The position numbers were made by a program, and so were the translations under genes. From contig CAJXDR010000005.1 of assembly GCA_913052345.1 (NCBI GenBank), positions 25,634 through 89,633 of the forward strand: 64,000 bases of DNA, given 5' to 3'. The DNA comes from UBA4421 sp002470275. Lineage in GTDB: Bacteria > Pseudomonadota > Gammaproteobacteria > Pseudomonadales > Azotimanducaceae. Positions 16,097 to 25,661 of the stretch are shown here, in pieces. Each line of letters opens with the position of its first letter. The first letter of the stretch is position 1. The notes below the pieces were generated by a model. It saw only the letters and a program-made list of their open reading frames with translations. It did not search any database and was not told the origin of the DNA.

Positions 16097-18315
16097 AGGG
16101 CCGCCAAGATGTCATTCAGCGTTGCCGACGGGCGCATCACCTGGGCGGCTTTAGCGGGATCCGGTGCATAGTAGCCGCCGAGATCGACGGGGTGCCCCTG
16201 GGCATCCAGTAATTCGGCGGTGATCACGGTTTCCGCTTCGACCAACCGCTCGGCAAATCGCTCAAAGCGCGACTTGAGTGCGTCTTCGTCCGCCCTTCTG
16301 GCCATGGCCTGAGCCCAAAATTTTGCTAGAAAGAAGTGGCTGCCCCGGTTATCAATCTCATTTACTTTGCGGGACGGCGACTTGTTGCTGTCTAAAAACT
16401 CCGCGATGGCCTCGTCCAGAGTTTCTCCGAGAAGCTTGGCCGCGTCATTATCAAAGACACGCCCAAGGTGTTCGAAGGACGCACCGAGCGCCAAAAACTC
16501 GCCCAGACTATCCCATCTGAGATGTCCCTCCGCCTCCATCTGCTGGACATGCTTGGGCGCTGATCCGCCGGCTCCGGTCTCGAATAGCCCTCCGCCGTTA
16601 ATGAGCGGTACGATAGACAGCATCTTTGCACTGGTGCCCAGTTCAAGAATGGGAAACAGGTCCGTCAAATAGTCGCGCAAGACGTTACCGGTGACGGATA
16701 TCGTATCCTTACCCTGGCGCATCAACTGCAGTGAATGCCTCGTTGCTTCGGCGGGCTTCAAAATTTTGATCTCTAGCCCTTGGATGTCGTGCTCGGCCAA
16801 ATAGGTCTTCACCTTAGCGATCAGCTGGGCGTCGTGAGCACGATCCTGGTCGAGCCAAAAAATCACCTCATCACCCGTGATCCGGCCCCGAGAAACGGCA
16901 AGCTTTACCCAATCTCGTATGGATTCGTCTTTGACGCGACACATCCGCCAAATATCACCAGACGCCACCTCATGCCTGAGCAGCACTTCACCGGTGGAAC
17001 CAACCACCCTCATTTCACCTGAACCGGGGGCTTCGAAGGTTGTATCGTGGGAGCCGTATTCTTCAGCCTTTTGGGCCATCAGCCCAATGTTCGAAGTCGA
17101 TCCCATTGTGGTGGGGTCGAAGGCACCGTTGGCGATACATTCGTTAATCGTTTCCGTATAGACCGTGGCATAGCAGCGATCAGGAATGACGGCCTTGGTA
17201 TCGTGCAGATCGCCGTCCGGCCCCCACATTTTGCCGGACTCACGAATCGCAGCGGGCATGGACGCATCCACAATGACGTCACTGGGAACGTGAAGATTGG
17301 TGATGCCCAGATCGGAATTCACCATGGCCAAATCGGGACCCGCCTCGAGACACGCATCCAGGTCCGCCTCGATCTGCGCGGCCTCGTCAGCCGGCAGGGT
17401 CTGAATTTTATCGTAGACGTCGCCAATCCCGTTATTTAGGTCCACGCCGAGACCCGACAACGTCTCAGCATGTTTTTCCAGGGCAGATCGATAGTAGGCC
17501 TGCACCGCATAGCCAAAAATAATGGGGTCAGAAACTTTCATCATCGTCGCTTTGAGGTGCAGCGAGAACAGGACACCCGGTGCAGTCGCAGCGATTTGTT
17601 CATCGAAAAATGCGCAGAGCGCGGCCTTGCTCATATAGGCCGCGTCCACCACTTCTCCTGCATCCACGTGGAGGGCGCTAGCTAGCGTCGTGGAGGCCCC
17701 ATCGTCCGCCACAAATTCGATGGTCAGCACATCTGGTCCTGACATCGTGGTGGAGATTTCGCTGCCGTAAAAGTCGCCATGGCTCATATGCGCCACGTGG
17801 GATTGAGAATCCGATGACCAGCTTCCCATGCGGTGAGGATGTTTTCGGGCGTATTCCTTCACTGCCCGGGTCGCGCGCCGATCTGAGTTGCCCTCCCTTA
17901 ATACTGGGTTAACCGCGCTGCCCTTGACGCTGTCGTAACGGGCCTTGATTTCTTGCTCGGCAGCCTCTCTTGGGTCCTCGGGATAATTGGGAAGCGCATA
18001 GCCCTGCTGCTGGAGCTCTGCAATAGCGGACTGCATTTGAGGCGTGGATGCGCTGATGTTGGGAAGCTTGATAATGTTTGCTGAGGGGTCCTGCGTCAGG
18101 GCCCCTAGTTCTGATAGATGGTCTGCAATGCGCTGATCTGGCTCTAGGTATTCCGGAAATTTCGCTAAAATTCTGCCCGCCAGTGAAATGTCTCGCGTCT
18201 CCACGACGATGCCGGCGGCCTCGGCAAAGGCCTCAATGATAGGCAGCAGCGAATAGGTCGCCAGGCGTGGCGCTTCGTCGGTTTCGGTATAGATTATCTT
18301 CTGTTCACTCGTCAT
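16093..18315 (-). CDS. icd: Monomeric NADP-dependent isocitrate dehydrogenase
   Basis: This 740-residue enzyme oxidises isocitrate to 2-oxoglutarate with NADP in the TCA cycle. It belongs to the monomeric type (about 740 residues), unrelated in length to the 416-residue dimeric E. coli Icd. Typical segments are IIYTETDEAPRLATYSLLPI at the start, NPVLREGNSDRRA, MWGPDGDLHDTKAVIPDRCYA and GTSAKMLSIVPLINGGGLFETGAGGSAP. Position beside the cold-shock gene matches Pseudomonas, where both idh types occur in tandem. Only the monomeric one is present at this spot. Confidence 0.97.
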   Translation of the reverse strand: MTSEQKIIYTETDEAPRLATYSLLPIIEAFAEAAGIVVETRDISLAGRILAKFPEYLEPDQRIADHLSELGALTQDPSANIIKLPNISASTPQMQSAIAELQQQGYALPNYPEDPREAAEQEIKARYDSVKGSAVNPVLREGNSDRRATRAVKEYARKHPHRMGSWSSDSQSHVAHMSHGDFYGSEISTTMSGPDVLTIEFVADDGASTTLASALHVDAGEVVDAAYMSKAALCAFFDEQIAATAPGVLFSLHLKATMMKVSDPIIFGYAVQAYYRSALEKHAETLSGLGVDLNNGIGDVYDKIQTLPADEAAQIEADLDACLEAGPDLAMVNSDLGITNLHVPSDVIVDASMPAAIRESGKMWGPDGDLHDTKAVIPDRCYATVYTETINECIANGAFDPTTMGSTSNIGLMAQKAEEYGSHDTTFEAPGSGEMRVVGSTGEVLLRHEVASGDIWRMCRVKDESIRDWVKLAVSRGRITGDEVIFWLDQDRAHDAQLIAKVKTYLAEHDIQGLEIKILKPAEATRHSLQLMRQGKDTISVTGNVLRDYLTDLFPILELGTSAKMLSIVPLINGGGLFETGAGGSAPKHVQQMEAEGHLRWDSLGEFLALGASFEHLGRVFDNDAAKLLGETLDEAIAEFLDSNKSPSRKVNEIDNRGSHFFLAKFWAQAMARRADEDALKSRFERFAERLVEAETVITAELLDAQGHPVDLGGYYAPDPAKAAQVMRPSATLNDILAAL

Positions 18316-18539
18316 GAGGTCCCCTTTCGCCTAGGTTATATTGGGCTTCCCATCAACCAGAGAAGGCTGCTAGCCCATAAGGGAAATTACATGCTCTCGA
18401 AGTAAGTCACCGCGATGCGGTCTTGAGCATGGGAGAGAGTGCGCATTTGACAAGGCAGCCCCCGCTAACGCCTGTTCTGGCCCTCTCCAGCCGCGGCGAA
18501 GGATAGTCTGAGGCTGCCCCGAGTGCAACTCAACTCAGG
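18316..18539 (-). promoter_or_regulatory. Leader region of icd with nested hairpin
   Basis: This is the gene-free stretch between moaE and icd, both on the minus strand. It contains CATGCTC (18390-18396) pairing with GAGCATG (18425-18431). Inside that pair lies a perfect hairpin ACCGC-GAT-GCGGT (18409-18421). Further upstream in the transcript, GGCAGCC and GGCTGCC could also pair. No U-run follows, so a simple terminator is unlikely. No known riboswitch class was recognised. It could be a leader structure of icd or a small RNA. Confidence 0.35.
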
Positions 18540-19034
18540 TCAATCACCCGATGTGGTGCCCCACTCCTCCGCCCGCTCATGATCGGCTTGAGTCGAATCA
18601 AGCCAGCGTTCGCCCAGTTCGCTGCGTTCCTTTTTCCAGAGCACGGCTCTGGTTTTCAGATAGTCCATCATGAATTCTGCCGCCCCGAAGGCAGCCTCGC
18701 GATGAGCAGAGGCTACCAGGACCAGCACAATCTGATCGCTGGGAGTGAGGTCGCCAATGCGATGGATTATCCGCCAATCCAGAAGCGGCCATCGCTGCTC
18801 GGCGGCTGAGGCGATGTGCAGGATAGACTGCTCGGTCATCCCGGGATAATGCTCGAGCCTGAGCGTGCTGACGCTGCCGCCATCGCCGGCTACCGGGTTA
18901 CGGTCCCGAACCAGACCGCTGAAACAAACGATGGCGCCAATCTGGGCGCCTAACCTATTCCTCAGGGCCTGATATTCTTCTGCCAGATCGAAGTCTTCTT
19001 GCTGGATAGAGATGCGGGGATCCGGTGTCTTCAT
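18540..19034 (-). CDS. moaE: MoaE, molybdopterin synthase catalytic subunit
   Basis: The large subunit of molybdopterin synthase converts precursor Z (cPMP) to molybdopterin using the thiocarboxylate on MoaD. Family motifs are present: GAIVCFSGLVRDRN, LRLEHYPGM, and the active-site lysine segment LWKKERSELGERW. The length of 164 residues is slightly above E. coli MoaE (150), due to the C-terminus. It is the last of three minus-strand genes moaC-moaD-moaE, three bases after moaD. moaA and moaB are not in the window. Confidence 0.95.
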   Translation of the reverse strand: MKTPDPRISIQQEDFDLAEEYQALRNRLGAQIGAIVCFSGLVRDRNPVAGDGGSVSTLRLEHYPGMTEQSILHIASAAEQRWPLLDWRIIHRIGDLTPSDQIVLVLVASAHREAAFGAAEFMMDYLKTRAVLWKKERSELGERWLDSTQADHERAEEWGTTSGD

Positions 19035-19037
19035 CTC

Positions 19038-19313
19038 TCAGCCTCCCGTCACCGGCGGCAAGAAGGCCACCTCTGCGCCAGCCGGCAGAGGCTGCAGGTC
19101 ACTGTGCCAATCCCCTTCAATCAACTGCTGATTTACCGCTACACGAACATTGGGCGCCAGCAGGTGGGCCACCCTGTCAGTGCCTAGCTGTTGGATTAGC
19201 GTAGCGTGTACCTCGGAGAGGCTGTCTGCGGTGGCGCTCAATCGCGCTGTCCCCACGCGCTCCCTCAGCGAAGCAAAGAAGTGCACTTCGATAGGGTTAG
19301 ATTCCTCACTCAT
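19038..19313 (-). CDS. moaD: MoaD, molybdopterin synthase sulfur carrier
   Basis: This 91-residue ubiquitin-fold protein ends in the diagnostic PPVTGG. The terminal glycine is adenylated and thiocarboxylated by MoeB-type enzymes to donate sulfur to MoaE. The start lies 8 bases inside moaC, so the genes are coupled. Confidence 0.94.
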   Translation of the reverse strand: MSEESNPIEVHFFASLRERVGTARLSATADSLSEVHATLIQQLGTDRVAHLLAPNVRVAVNQQLIEGDWHSDLQPLPAGAEVAFLPPVTGG

Positions 19314-19800
19314 CGTTTAGCTCCTGGGCGTCCTCTCGACGCCAGGTGCCGCTCTTGCCACCGGTTTTTTCGTCGAGTTGGATTGCCTCGATAGTCATGG
19401 CCTTATCAACGGCCTTACACATATCGTAGACGGTCAGCGCCGCGACGCTCACGGCCGTCAACGCCTCCATTTCCACGCCCGTCTTGCCCGCCAATTTGCA
19501 TTCGCCGAGCACCTGTAGGCGTCCAGCGTCTAAGACCTGGAACTCAACGGCGACCTTGGACAACGCCAAAGGGTGACACAGCGGAATCAGATCAGAACAG
19601 CGCTTGGCCGCCTGGATGCCTGCGATGCGCGCCACGGCCAGAACCTCGCCCTTGGGGAGATTATCGCTGATGATGGCCTCCAGGGTCGCCGGCGCCATCT
19701 GCACCACGGCGCTGGCCTTGGCCACTCTCTCGGTAACCGCCTTATCGGCGATATCCACCATATTTGCTTCTCCGGCCGCATTCATGTGGCTTAAACCCAT
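19306..19800 (-). CDS. moaC: MoaC, cyclic pyranopterin monophosphate synthase
   Basis: MoaC converts the MoaA product to cyclic pyranopterin monophosphate. The 164-residue sequence has the canonical MVDIADKAVTERVAKAS start region, SDLIPLCHPL, and LTVYDMCKAVDKAM with the catalytic lysine and aspartate. An alternative start at Met6 is possible. It is first in moaCDE and divergent from mnmA. The 132-base spacer must hold both promoters, and no molybdenum-cofactor riboswitch was recognised there. Confidence 0.96.
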   Translation of the reverse strand: MGLSHMNAAGEANMVDIADKAVTERVAKASAVVQMAPATLEAIISDNLPKGEVLAVARIAGIQAAKRCSDLIPLCHPLALSKVAVEFQVLDAGRLQVLGECKLAGKTGVEMEALTAVSVAALTVYDMCKAVDKAMTIEAIQLDEKTGGKSGTWRREDAQELNDE

Positions 19801-19932
19801 TGCTGTATCCCTTAGGTGCGTTGCCTCATTATGCCTGGCGAATGGTCCTCGGTCAGCGCCACCGGCGATAGCCGCTGACCCCGGCCAAGACCTGGGTTAC
19901 CATGCGCCATTCGATTAGGCCTAGATATTGCC

Positions 19933-21081
19933 ATGCCGTCAGCCGCCCTGTCAGAATCAGCGTCGCAAGACCTCTCCCCTGCTCCAAGAGTGATCGTCGG
20001 CATGTCCGGCGGGGTGGATTCTTCCGTGGCCGCCTATCTGCTGCAGCAGCAGGGATATTCGGTAGAGGGCCTGTTTATGAAAAACTGGGAAGAAGACGAC
20101 GGCACGGACTACTGCACGGCTAAGGCAGATCTGGCCGACGCGGTTCAGGTTTGTGAGCGTCTGGGGATCACCCTGCACCAGGCCAATTTCGCAGCGGAGT
20201 ATTGGGACAGTGTGTTTGAGCATTTTTTGGCCGAGTACCAACGCTGCCGGACCCCTAATCCCGACATTCTCTGCAACCGAGAAATTAAGTTTCAGCAGTT
20301 CGTGAATTACGCCCTGACCTTGGGAGGCGATTTTATCGCCACCGGTCACTATGTCCGCCACCAGGACCCCGCTGCTGACAACGCCTCTGAGAGGCCCCAT
20401 CGACTGACGATTCTCAAGGGAAAGGATCAGGCTAAGGACCAGAGCTATTTCCTTCAGGCCGTGCCTGCAGAGCGCTTGGCCAAATGTCTCTTTCCTCTGG
20501 GAGACTGGCAAAAAACCGACGTGCGTGCCCTGGCCCAGCAGCTCGGACTGTCCAACCACCGCAAGAAAGATAGCACGGGCATCTGCTTTATCGGCGAACG
20601 TCGATTCGCCGACTTCTTGGCAAAATACGTTCAGGACCAGCCGGGGCCGATCTGCGATTTGCAGGGACGACGCCTGGGTACTCACCGAGGCCTGCACCAC
20701 TACACGCTGGGCCAGCGTCAGGGTCTTAACATCGGCGGTATGGCCGGCAGGGAAGAACGTCCCTGGTATGTGCAGAATAAGAAACTCAATGACAACATGC
20801 TCATCATCACTCAGAACGAACAGGACCTGGAGGGACGCTGGCTTCAGGCGAGTCAGCCCAATTGGCTGAACCCCGTCCAGCTGCCGCTTACCTGTACTGC
20901 GCGCATTCGCTATCGCCAGCCCGATCAGCCGTGTCGGGTATTCCCCGCGGCGAATGGACGGCTGTTGGTCAAATTTGATTCCCCTCAACGAGCGATTACA
21001 CCGGGTCAGTACATCGCTCTATATCAGGGCGATGAGATGCTTGGGGGTGCCTGTATTGAATCCGCGCACATCCAGCAATAG
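19933..21081 (+). CDS. mnmA: MnmA, tRNA 2-thiouridylase
   Basis: MnmA thiolates U34 of Lys, Glu and Gln tRNAs, taking sulfur from TusE encoded at 2923. The PP-loop is GMSGGVDSSV (residues 23-32). The two catalytic cysteines are Cys114 in ILCNREIKF and Cys218 in STGICFIGERRF. Length of 382 is normal with a slightly long N-terminus. In E. coli and pseudomonads hflD usually lies between mnmA and purB, but here purB follows after 41 bases and hflD is missing from that place. Confidence 0.97.
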   Translation: MPSAALSESASQDLSPAPRVIVGMSGGVDSSVAAYLLQQQGYSVEGLFMKNWEEDDGTDYCTAKADLADAVQVCERLGITLHQANFAAEYWDSVFEHFLAEYQRCRTPNPDILCNREIKFQQFVNYALTLGGDFIATGHYVRHQDPAADNASERPHRLTILKGKDQAKDQSYFLQAVPAERLAKCLFPLGDWQKTDVRALAQQLGLSNHRKKDSTGICFIGERRFADFLAKYVQDQPGPICDLQGRRLGTHRGLHHYTLGQRQGLNIGGMAGREERPWYVQNKKLNDNMLIITQNEQDLEGRWLQASQPNWLNPVQLPLTCTARIRYRQPDQPCRVFPAANGRLLVKFDSPQRAITPGQYIALYQGDEMLGGACIESAHIQQ

Positions 21082-21122
21082 CTAATACCGGATCGACGGC
21101 AAAACGATCAGAGGAACGTTCC

Positions 21123-22499
21123 ATGCAGCCATCATTCTCCCTTACTGCCATTACCGCTATCGACGGACGCTATCAGAGCAAGACAGCTCACCTGGCGCCC
21201 ATTGCAAGCGAATACGGCTTAATTCGATACCGGGTGCAGGTTGAGTGTTGTTGGCTGCTCTTCCTCAGCGCTAGCGAATCTATCGCCGAACTTGCTCCTC
21301 TTTCCCCAGCAGACCAGGCCTATATCGAAGCCATTGCCACTGAGTTTTCCGAGGCCGATGCTGCTCGGGTTAAGGCCCTGGAAGCCACTACTAACCATGA
21401 CGTTAAGGCGGTGGAGTATTTCATCAAGGAGCGTCTTGCAGACCGAGCTGAGCTTGCTGATCTCAGAGAGTGGGTGCATTTCGCCTGCACCTCTGAAGAC
21501 ATCAACAATACTGCCTATGCACTCATGCTCAGCGACCTGCGAGATCAGATTCTCACCCCTGAACTCACGGAACTTATCGCCCGGCTCGACGCCCTGGCGA
21601 AACGCCATGCGGCCCTGCCCATGCTCTCTCGCACTCATGGACAGCCCGCCTCGCCGACCACCCTGGGTAAGGAAATTAAAAACGTGGCCGCCAGGCTAAC
21701 GAGGCAGCTTGGGCAGCTGAGAAAGGTAGAGATATTAGGCAAGTTCAATGGCGCAGTGGGGAACTTCAATGCCCACCTAAGCGCCTACCCCGCTGTGCCT
21801 TGGGACCAGCTGTCAGCAGATTTTCTAGAGACTCTCGGGCTCCGGATTAACCGTTGGACAACCCAGATAGAACCCCACGACTATGTGGCGGAACTGTGTC
21901 ACTGCCTCATTCGCTGCAACCAGATCGTGCTGGATTTTGACCGAGACATCTGGGGCTACATTGCCATCGAATACTTCAAGCAGAAGAAGGTAGAGGGGGA
22001 AACAGGCTCCTCAACCATGCCCCACAAGGTTAACCCCATCGACTTTGAAAATTCAGAGGGCAACCTAGGGATCGCCAACGCCGCCCTGGAACATTTGGCC
22101 AGCAAGCTGATGGTCTCTCGCTGGCAGCGGGACCTCTCGGATTCAACCGTCCTCCGCAATTTGGGTACCACCGTGGCGCATTGCAGCTTGGCCTACCAAG
22201 CCACCCTGAAAGGCCTGTCTCGGCTGGAGGTTAATGCGCCGCAGATCGCCGCGGACCTCTCCAACAGCTGGGAAGTGCTGGCAGAACCGGTGCAAACCGT
22301 TATGCGCAAATATGGGATGCGCGAACCCTATGAGCGTTTAAAGGAGGCGACCCGAGGTCGACGCCTATCGGCCACCGTCTTTAAAGACATGCTCGACGAA
22401 CTCGATCTGCCCGCAGCGGCCTATGAGGAACTGGTGGCGCTGACGCCGGAAACCTACATCGGGTTGGCTGCAGAGCTGGCGCAGAAGGACCTTGAGTGA
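21123..22499 (+). CDS. purB: Adenylosuccinate lyase
   Basis: PurB cleaves SAICAR and adenylosuccinate in purine synthesis. The 458-residue sequence starts with the family-typical SLTAITAIDGRY and carries the fumarase-superfamily signature GSSTMPHKVNPIDFENSEGN and the catalytic TSEDINNTAYALML segment. A GAGGAA lies eight bases before the ATG. Its TGA overlaps the GTG start of the following acetyltransferase gene. Confidence 0.97.
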   Translation: MQPSFSLTAITAIDGRYQSKTAHLAPIASEYGLIRYRVQVECCWLLFLSASESIAELAPLSPADQAYIEAIATEFSEADAARVKALEATTNHDVKAVEYFIKERLADRAELADLREWVHFACTSEDINNTAYALMLSDLRDQILTPELTELIARLDALAKRHAALPMLSRTHGQPASPTTLGKEIKNVAARLTRQLGQLRKVEILGKFNGAVGNFNAHLSAYPAVPWDQLSADFLETLGLRINRWTTQIEPHDYVAELCHCLIRCNQIVLDFDRDIWGYIAIEYFKQKKVEGETGSSTMPHKVNPIDFENSEGNLGIANAALEHLASKLMVSRWQRDLSDSTVLRNLGTTVAHCSLAYQATLKGLSRLEVNAPQIAADLSNSWEVLAEPVQTVMRKYGMREPYERLKEATRGRRLSATVFKDMLDELDLPAAAYEELVALTPETYIGLAAELAQKDLE

Positions 22500-22921
22500 A
22501 CCTGGATATTGTCAGCGTCTCCTGGGATGACGCCGCAGCCGAGCACCTCAAATCTGTTCGGTTTGAGGTCTTCGTGGATGAGCAAGGAGTGCCGCCTGAT
22601 ATCGAGCTAGATGAGTTGGATCACCTCTCTGACCATCTGCTGGCTAGGGACAGTGGGGGTCAGGCCCTCGGCTGCGTGCGCTTGACTCCGGCGGGCCAAA
22701 TCGGACGTATGGCTGTTCGAGCGCCCTTTAGGAACCGAGGCGTGGGCAGCCAGCTCCTGCATGCGATGATCGCTCAGGCCAAGGATCAGGGCAGACAGGC
22801 GGTCTTTCTGCACGCCCAGGTTCATGCCCAGGCTTTTTACCAGCGTCATGGCTTTTGCCCGGCGGGACAGACTTTTTGCGAAGCCGGCATCCAGCATCAG
22901 CATATGACGCTTTCCCTCTGA
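22496..22921 (+). CDS. GNAT-family N-acetyltransferase
   Basis: This 141-residue acyl-CoA transferase resembles the ElaA/YjcF branch (start VSWDDAAAEHLKSVRFEVFVDEQGVP). The acetyl-CoA pyrophosphate loop is RNRGVGSQLL, preceded by the strand IGRMAV, and the C-terminal FYQRHGF is typical. The substrate is unknown. The GTG start overlaps the purB stop (GTGA), so it is translationally coupled to purB. Confidence 0.88.
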   Translation: MNLDIVSVSWDDAAAEHLKSVRFEVFVDEQGVPPDIELDELDHLSDHLLARDSGGQALGCVRLTPAGQIGRMAVRAPFRNRGVGSQLLHAMIAQAKDQGRQAVFLHAQVHAQAFYQRHGFCPAGQTFCEAGIQHQHMTLSL

Positions 22922-23049
22922 CTCTGGTCAAGGCGTGGCAATAAATTTTGGGCTAACATGGCCCCGCGCAGCGGGCCAACCTTGGGCTCCAGTTCGCAAA
23001 ACGACGTCCTGGCGCCCTAGCCCCGGGGTGTCCTAGCTTGGAATGACGT

Positions 23050-25647
23050 ATGAACCAGACTTATCGTAAAGCCCTCCCCGGTTCGGATTGCGATTACTTT
23101 GATGCCGCCGAGGCCACTGAGGCTATTCAGCCCGGTGCCTATGCCAGGCTGCCCTACTGCGGCAAGGTCTTTGCGGAAAACCTAGTTAGGCGCTGCGATC
23201 CAGAGCTTCTGCAGGCGTCTCTTGAGCAAATTCTATTGGGCAAGCAGACGCAGGATTTCCCCTGGTACCCGGCGCGCGTCGTCTGCCACGATATTTTGGG
23301 ACAAACGGCTCTGGTGGACCTAGCGGGCCTCAGAGACGCCATCGCTGCCCGGGGGGGTGATCCCGCAGAGGTGAATCCTGTAGTCCCTACCCAGCTCATC
23401 GTCGACCATTCCCTCGCGGTTGAGCATGCGGGCTTCGAAAAAGACGCCTTCGCCAAAAATCGTGCGATCGAGGACCGTCGGAATGATGATCGGTTCCACT
23501 TCATTAACTGGACCAAGACCGCATTCAAAAATATAGATGTCATTCCACCCGGAAACGGCATCATGCATCAGATCAACCTAGAGCGTATGTCGCCGGTCGT
23601 TCACCGGGTAGATGGCGTCGCCTTTCCCGACACCCTGGTTGGCACGGACAGCCATACGCCCCACGTCGATGCGCTGGGCGTTATCGCCATTGGTGTGGGC
23701 GGCCTCGAGGCGGAAAGCGTCATGCTGGGCAGAGCATCCTGGATGCGGTTTCCCGATGTGGTCGGCGTCGAGCTGGTGGGCCGGCAAAGACCGGGTACAA
23801 CCGCCACAGATATCGTTCTTGCGCTCACAGAATTTTTGAGATCAGAGAACGTCGTCTCCTGCTACCTCGAATTTTTTGGTGAGGGGGCGTCAGCGCTCAC
23901 CCTTGGAGACCGAGCAACCATCTCAAATATGACCCCGGAGTTTGGCGCGACGGCCGCCCTGTTTTCCATCGACGAGCATACTCTGGACTATTTGCGATTA
24001 ACCGGCAGAGACCCCGAGCACGTTGACCTGGTGGGAACCTATGCCCGCCAAGCCGGACTGTGGTCTGACCAACTTCACCAAGCCGTTTATCCCCGAACCC
24101 TTCAATTTGATCTCTCGTCGGTGAGTCGAAATATCGCCGGGCCTTCAAACCCTCACCGAAGGGTGGCGACCACAGATTTAGCTCAGGCCGGCCTTACTGG
24201 CCCCTACACGGCGGCCCCAGGCGACATGCCTGACGGCGCGGTGATCATCGCTGCCATCACCAGCTGCACCAATACCAGCAACCCGCGCAACGTGATCGCG
24301 GCCGGATTGCTGGCCCGCAATGCCAATCGCGCTGGCCTAGCGCGAAAGCCCTGGGTCAAGACGTCCCTCGCGCCGGGCTCTAAGGCCGTCCAGCTCTACC
24401 TTGAAGAGGCGCAACTGCTGGGCGAGCTAGAGCAGTTGGGCTTCGGTGTCGTCGGCTTTGCGTGTACCACCTGCAACGGCATGAGCGGAGCGCTAGACCC
24501 GACGATTCAACAGGAGGTAATCAGTCGAGATCTCTATGCCACCGCCGTGCTTTCGGGCAATCGCAACTTCGACGGCAGGATTCACCCCTATGCCAAACAG
24601 GCCTTTCTTGCCTCGCCGCCGCTGGTCGTAGCCTATGCCATCGCAGGTAGCATCCGATTCGATATCGAAAGAGACCCCCTAGGCCATGATGCCGAGGGCC
24701 GGGCGATCACCCTGCAGGACATCTGGCCGACGGACGAAGAGATTGATGCCGTGGTGGCTGCGGCGGTCAAGCCGTCCCAGTTCAAAGCGGTCTATGACCC
24801 CATGTTCCTGCCCCTCAAGCAGGTCACCGAAAGTGATAACCCGCTCTACGCCTGGCGCGAGCGCAGCACCTATATTCGACGCCCACCTTACTGGGAGGGT
24901 GCGCTGGCAGGAGAACGCAGTCTTCAAAACATGCGCCCCTTAGCTATTCTGGGAGACAACATCACGACGGATCACCTGTCTCCTTCTAACGCCATATTGG
25001 CCGACAGCGCGGCGGGCGAGTACTTGACCAAAATGGGGCTACCTGAAGAGGACTTCAATTCCTATGCCACTCACCGAGGCGATCATCTGACGACACAGCG
25101 CGCCACCTTTGCTAACCCGAAGCTGGTGAACGAAATGGTGGTAGAAAATGGCAGCCCCAAACAAGGCTCCTACGCCCGTATCGAACCTGAGGGGCATATC
25201 TCGCGCATGTGGGAAGCCATTGAGACTTATCTAGCGCGCAAACAGCCGCTCATCATCGTGGCAGGCAAAGACTACGGTCAGGGTTCTTCCAGAGATTGGG
25301 CCGCCAAGGGAGTACGCCTGGCTGGCGTTCAGGCCATTCTGGCTGAGGGTTTTGAACGGATTCATCGAACGAACCTTGTGGGCATGGGCGTGCTGCCTCT
25401 CCAGTTTAAAGCTCAGGAAGGTCGTCATCATTACGCGCTAGACGGCACAGAATGCTTTGCAGTGATCGGCACCCCGGCTGCCAACAGCGAGCTTACCGTA
25501 CGCGTTCAGCGTCAGGACGGTGAGGTCGTGGATATGCCCGTTATCTGCCGCCTGGACACGGCGGAGGAAGTCTCCATTTATAGCGCTGGCGGAGTACTGC
25601 AGCGGTTTGCCGAAGATTTCCTCAGCGCCCGAGCATCGGCAAGCTAA
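23050..25647 (+). CDS. acnD: AcnD, Fe/S-dependent 2-methylisocitrate dehydratase
   Basis: This aconitase-family enzyme dehydrates 2-methylcitrate in propionate breakdown. It needs PrpF, encoded next. The 865 residues include the Fe-S ligands in AAITSCTNTSNPRN and FACTTCNGMSG, GTDSHTPHVDALG, and the swivelling domain with GKDYGQGSSRDWAAKGV. The length fits AcnD and is shorter than AcnA. A GGAA precedes the ATG. Upstream at about 22960-22980 a short GGCCC/GGGCC stem separates it from the GNAT gene. Confidence 0.95.
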   Translation: MNQTYRKALPGSDCDYFDAAEATEAIQPGAYARLPYCGKVFAENLVRRCDPELLQASLEQILLGKQTQDFPWYPARVVCHDILGQTALVDLAGLRDAIAARGGDPAEVNPVVPTQLIVDHSLAVEHAGFEKDAFAKNRAIEDRRNDDRFHFINWTKTAFKNIDVIPPGNGIMHQINLERMSPVVHRVDGVAFPDTLVGTDSHTPHVDALGVIAIGVGGLEAESVMLGRASWMRFPDVVGVELVGRQRPGTTATDIVLALTEFLRSENVVSCYLEFFGEGASALTLGDRATISNMTPEFGATAALFSIDEHTLDYLRLTGRDPEHVDLVGTYARQAGLWSDQLHQAVYPRTLQFDLSSVSRNIAGPSNPHRRVATTDLAQAGLTGPYTAAPGDMPDGAVIIAAITSCTNTSNPRNVIAAGLLARNANRAGLARKPWVKTSLAPGSKAVQLYLEEAQLLGELEQLGFGVVGFACTTCNGMSGALDPTIQQEVISRDLYATAVLSGNRNFDGRIHPYAKQAFLASPPLVVAYAIAGSIRFDIERDPLGHDAEGRAITLQDIWPTDEEIDAVVAAAVKPSQFKAVYDPMFLPLKQVTESDNPLYAWRERSTYIRRPPYWEGALAGERSLQNMRPLAILGDNITTDHLSPSNAILADSAAGEYLTKMGLPEEDFNSYATHRGDHLTTQRATFANPKLVNEMVVENGSPKQGSYARIEPEGHISRMWEAIETYLARKQPLIIVAGKDYGQGSSRDWAAKGVRLAGVQAILAEGFERIHRTNLVGMGVLPLQFKAQEGRHHYALDGTECFAVIGTPAANSELTVRVQRQDGEVVDMPVICRLDTAEEVSIYSAGGVLQRFAEDFLSARASAS

Positions 25648-25661
25648 ACACCGAGGGCACG

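Noticed and set aside
19957..20988. 343-codon open frame antisense to mnmA
   Set aside because: It is a mirror frame of a highly conserved gene; its translation resembles no family and its codon pattern follows the mnmA frame on the other strand.
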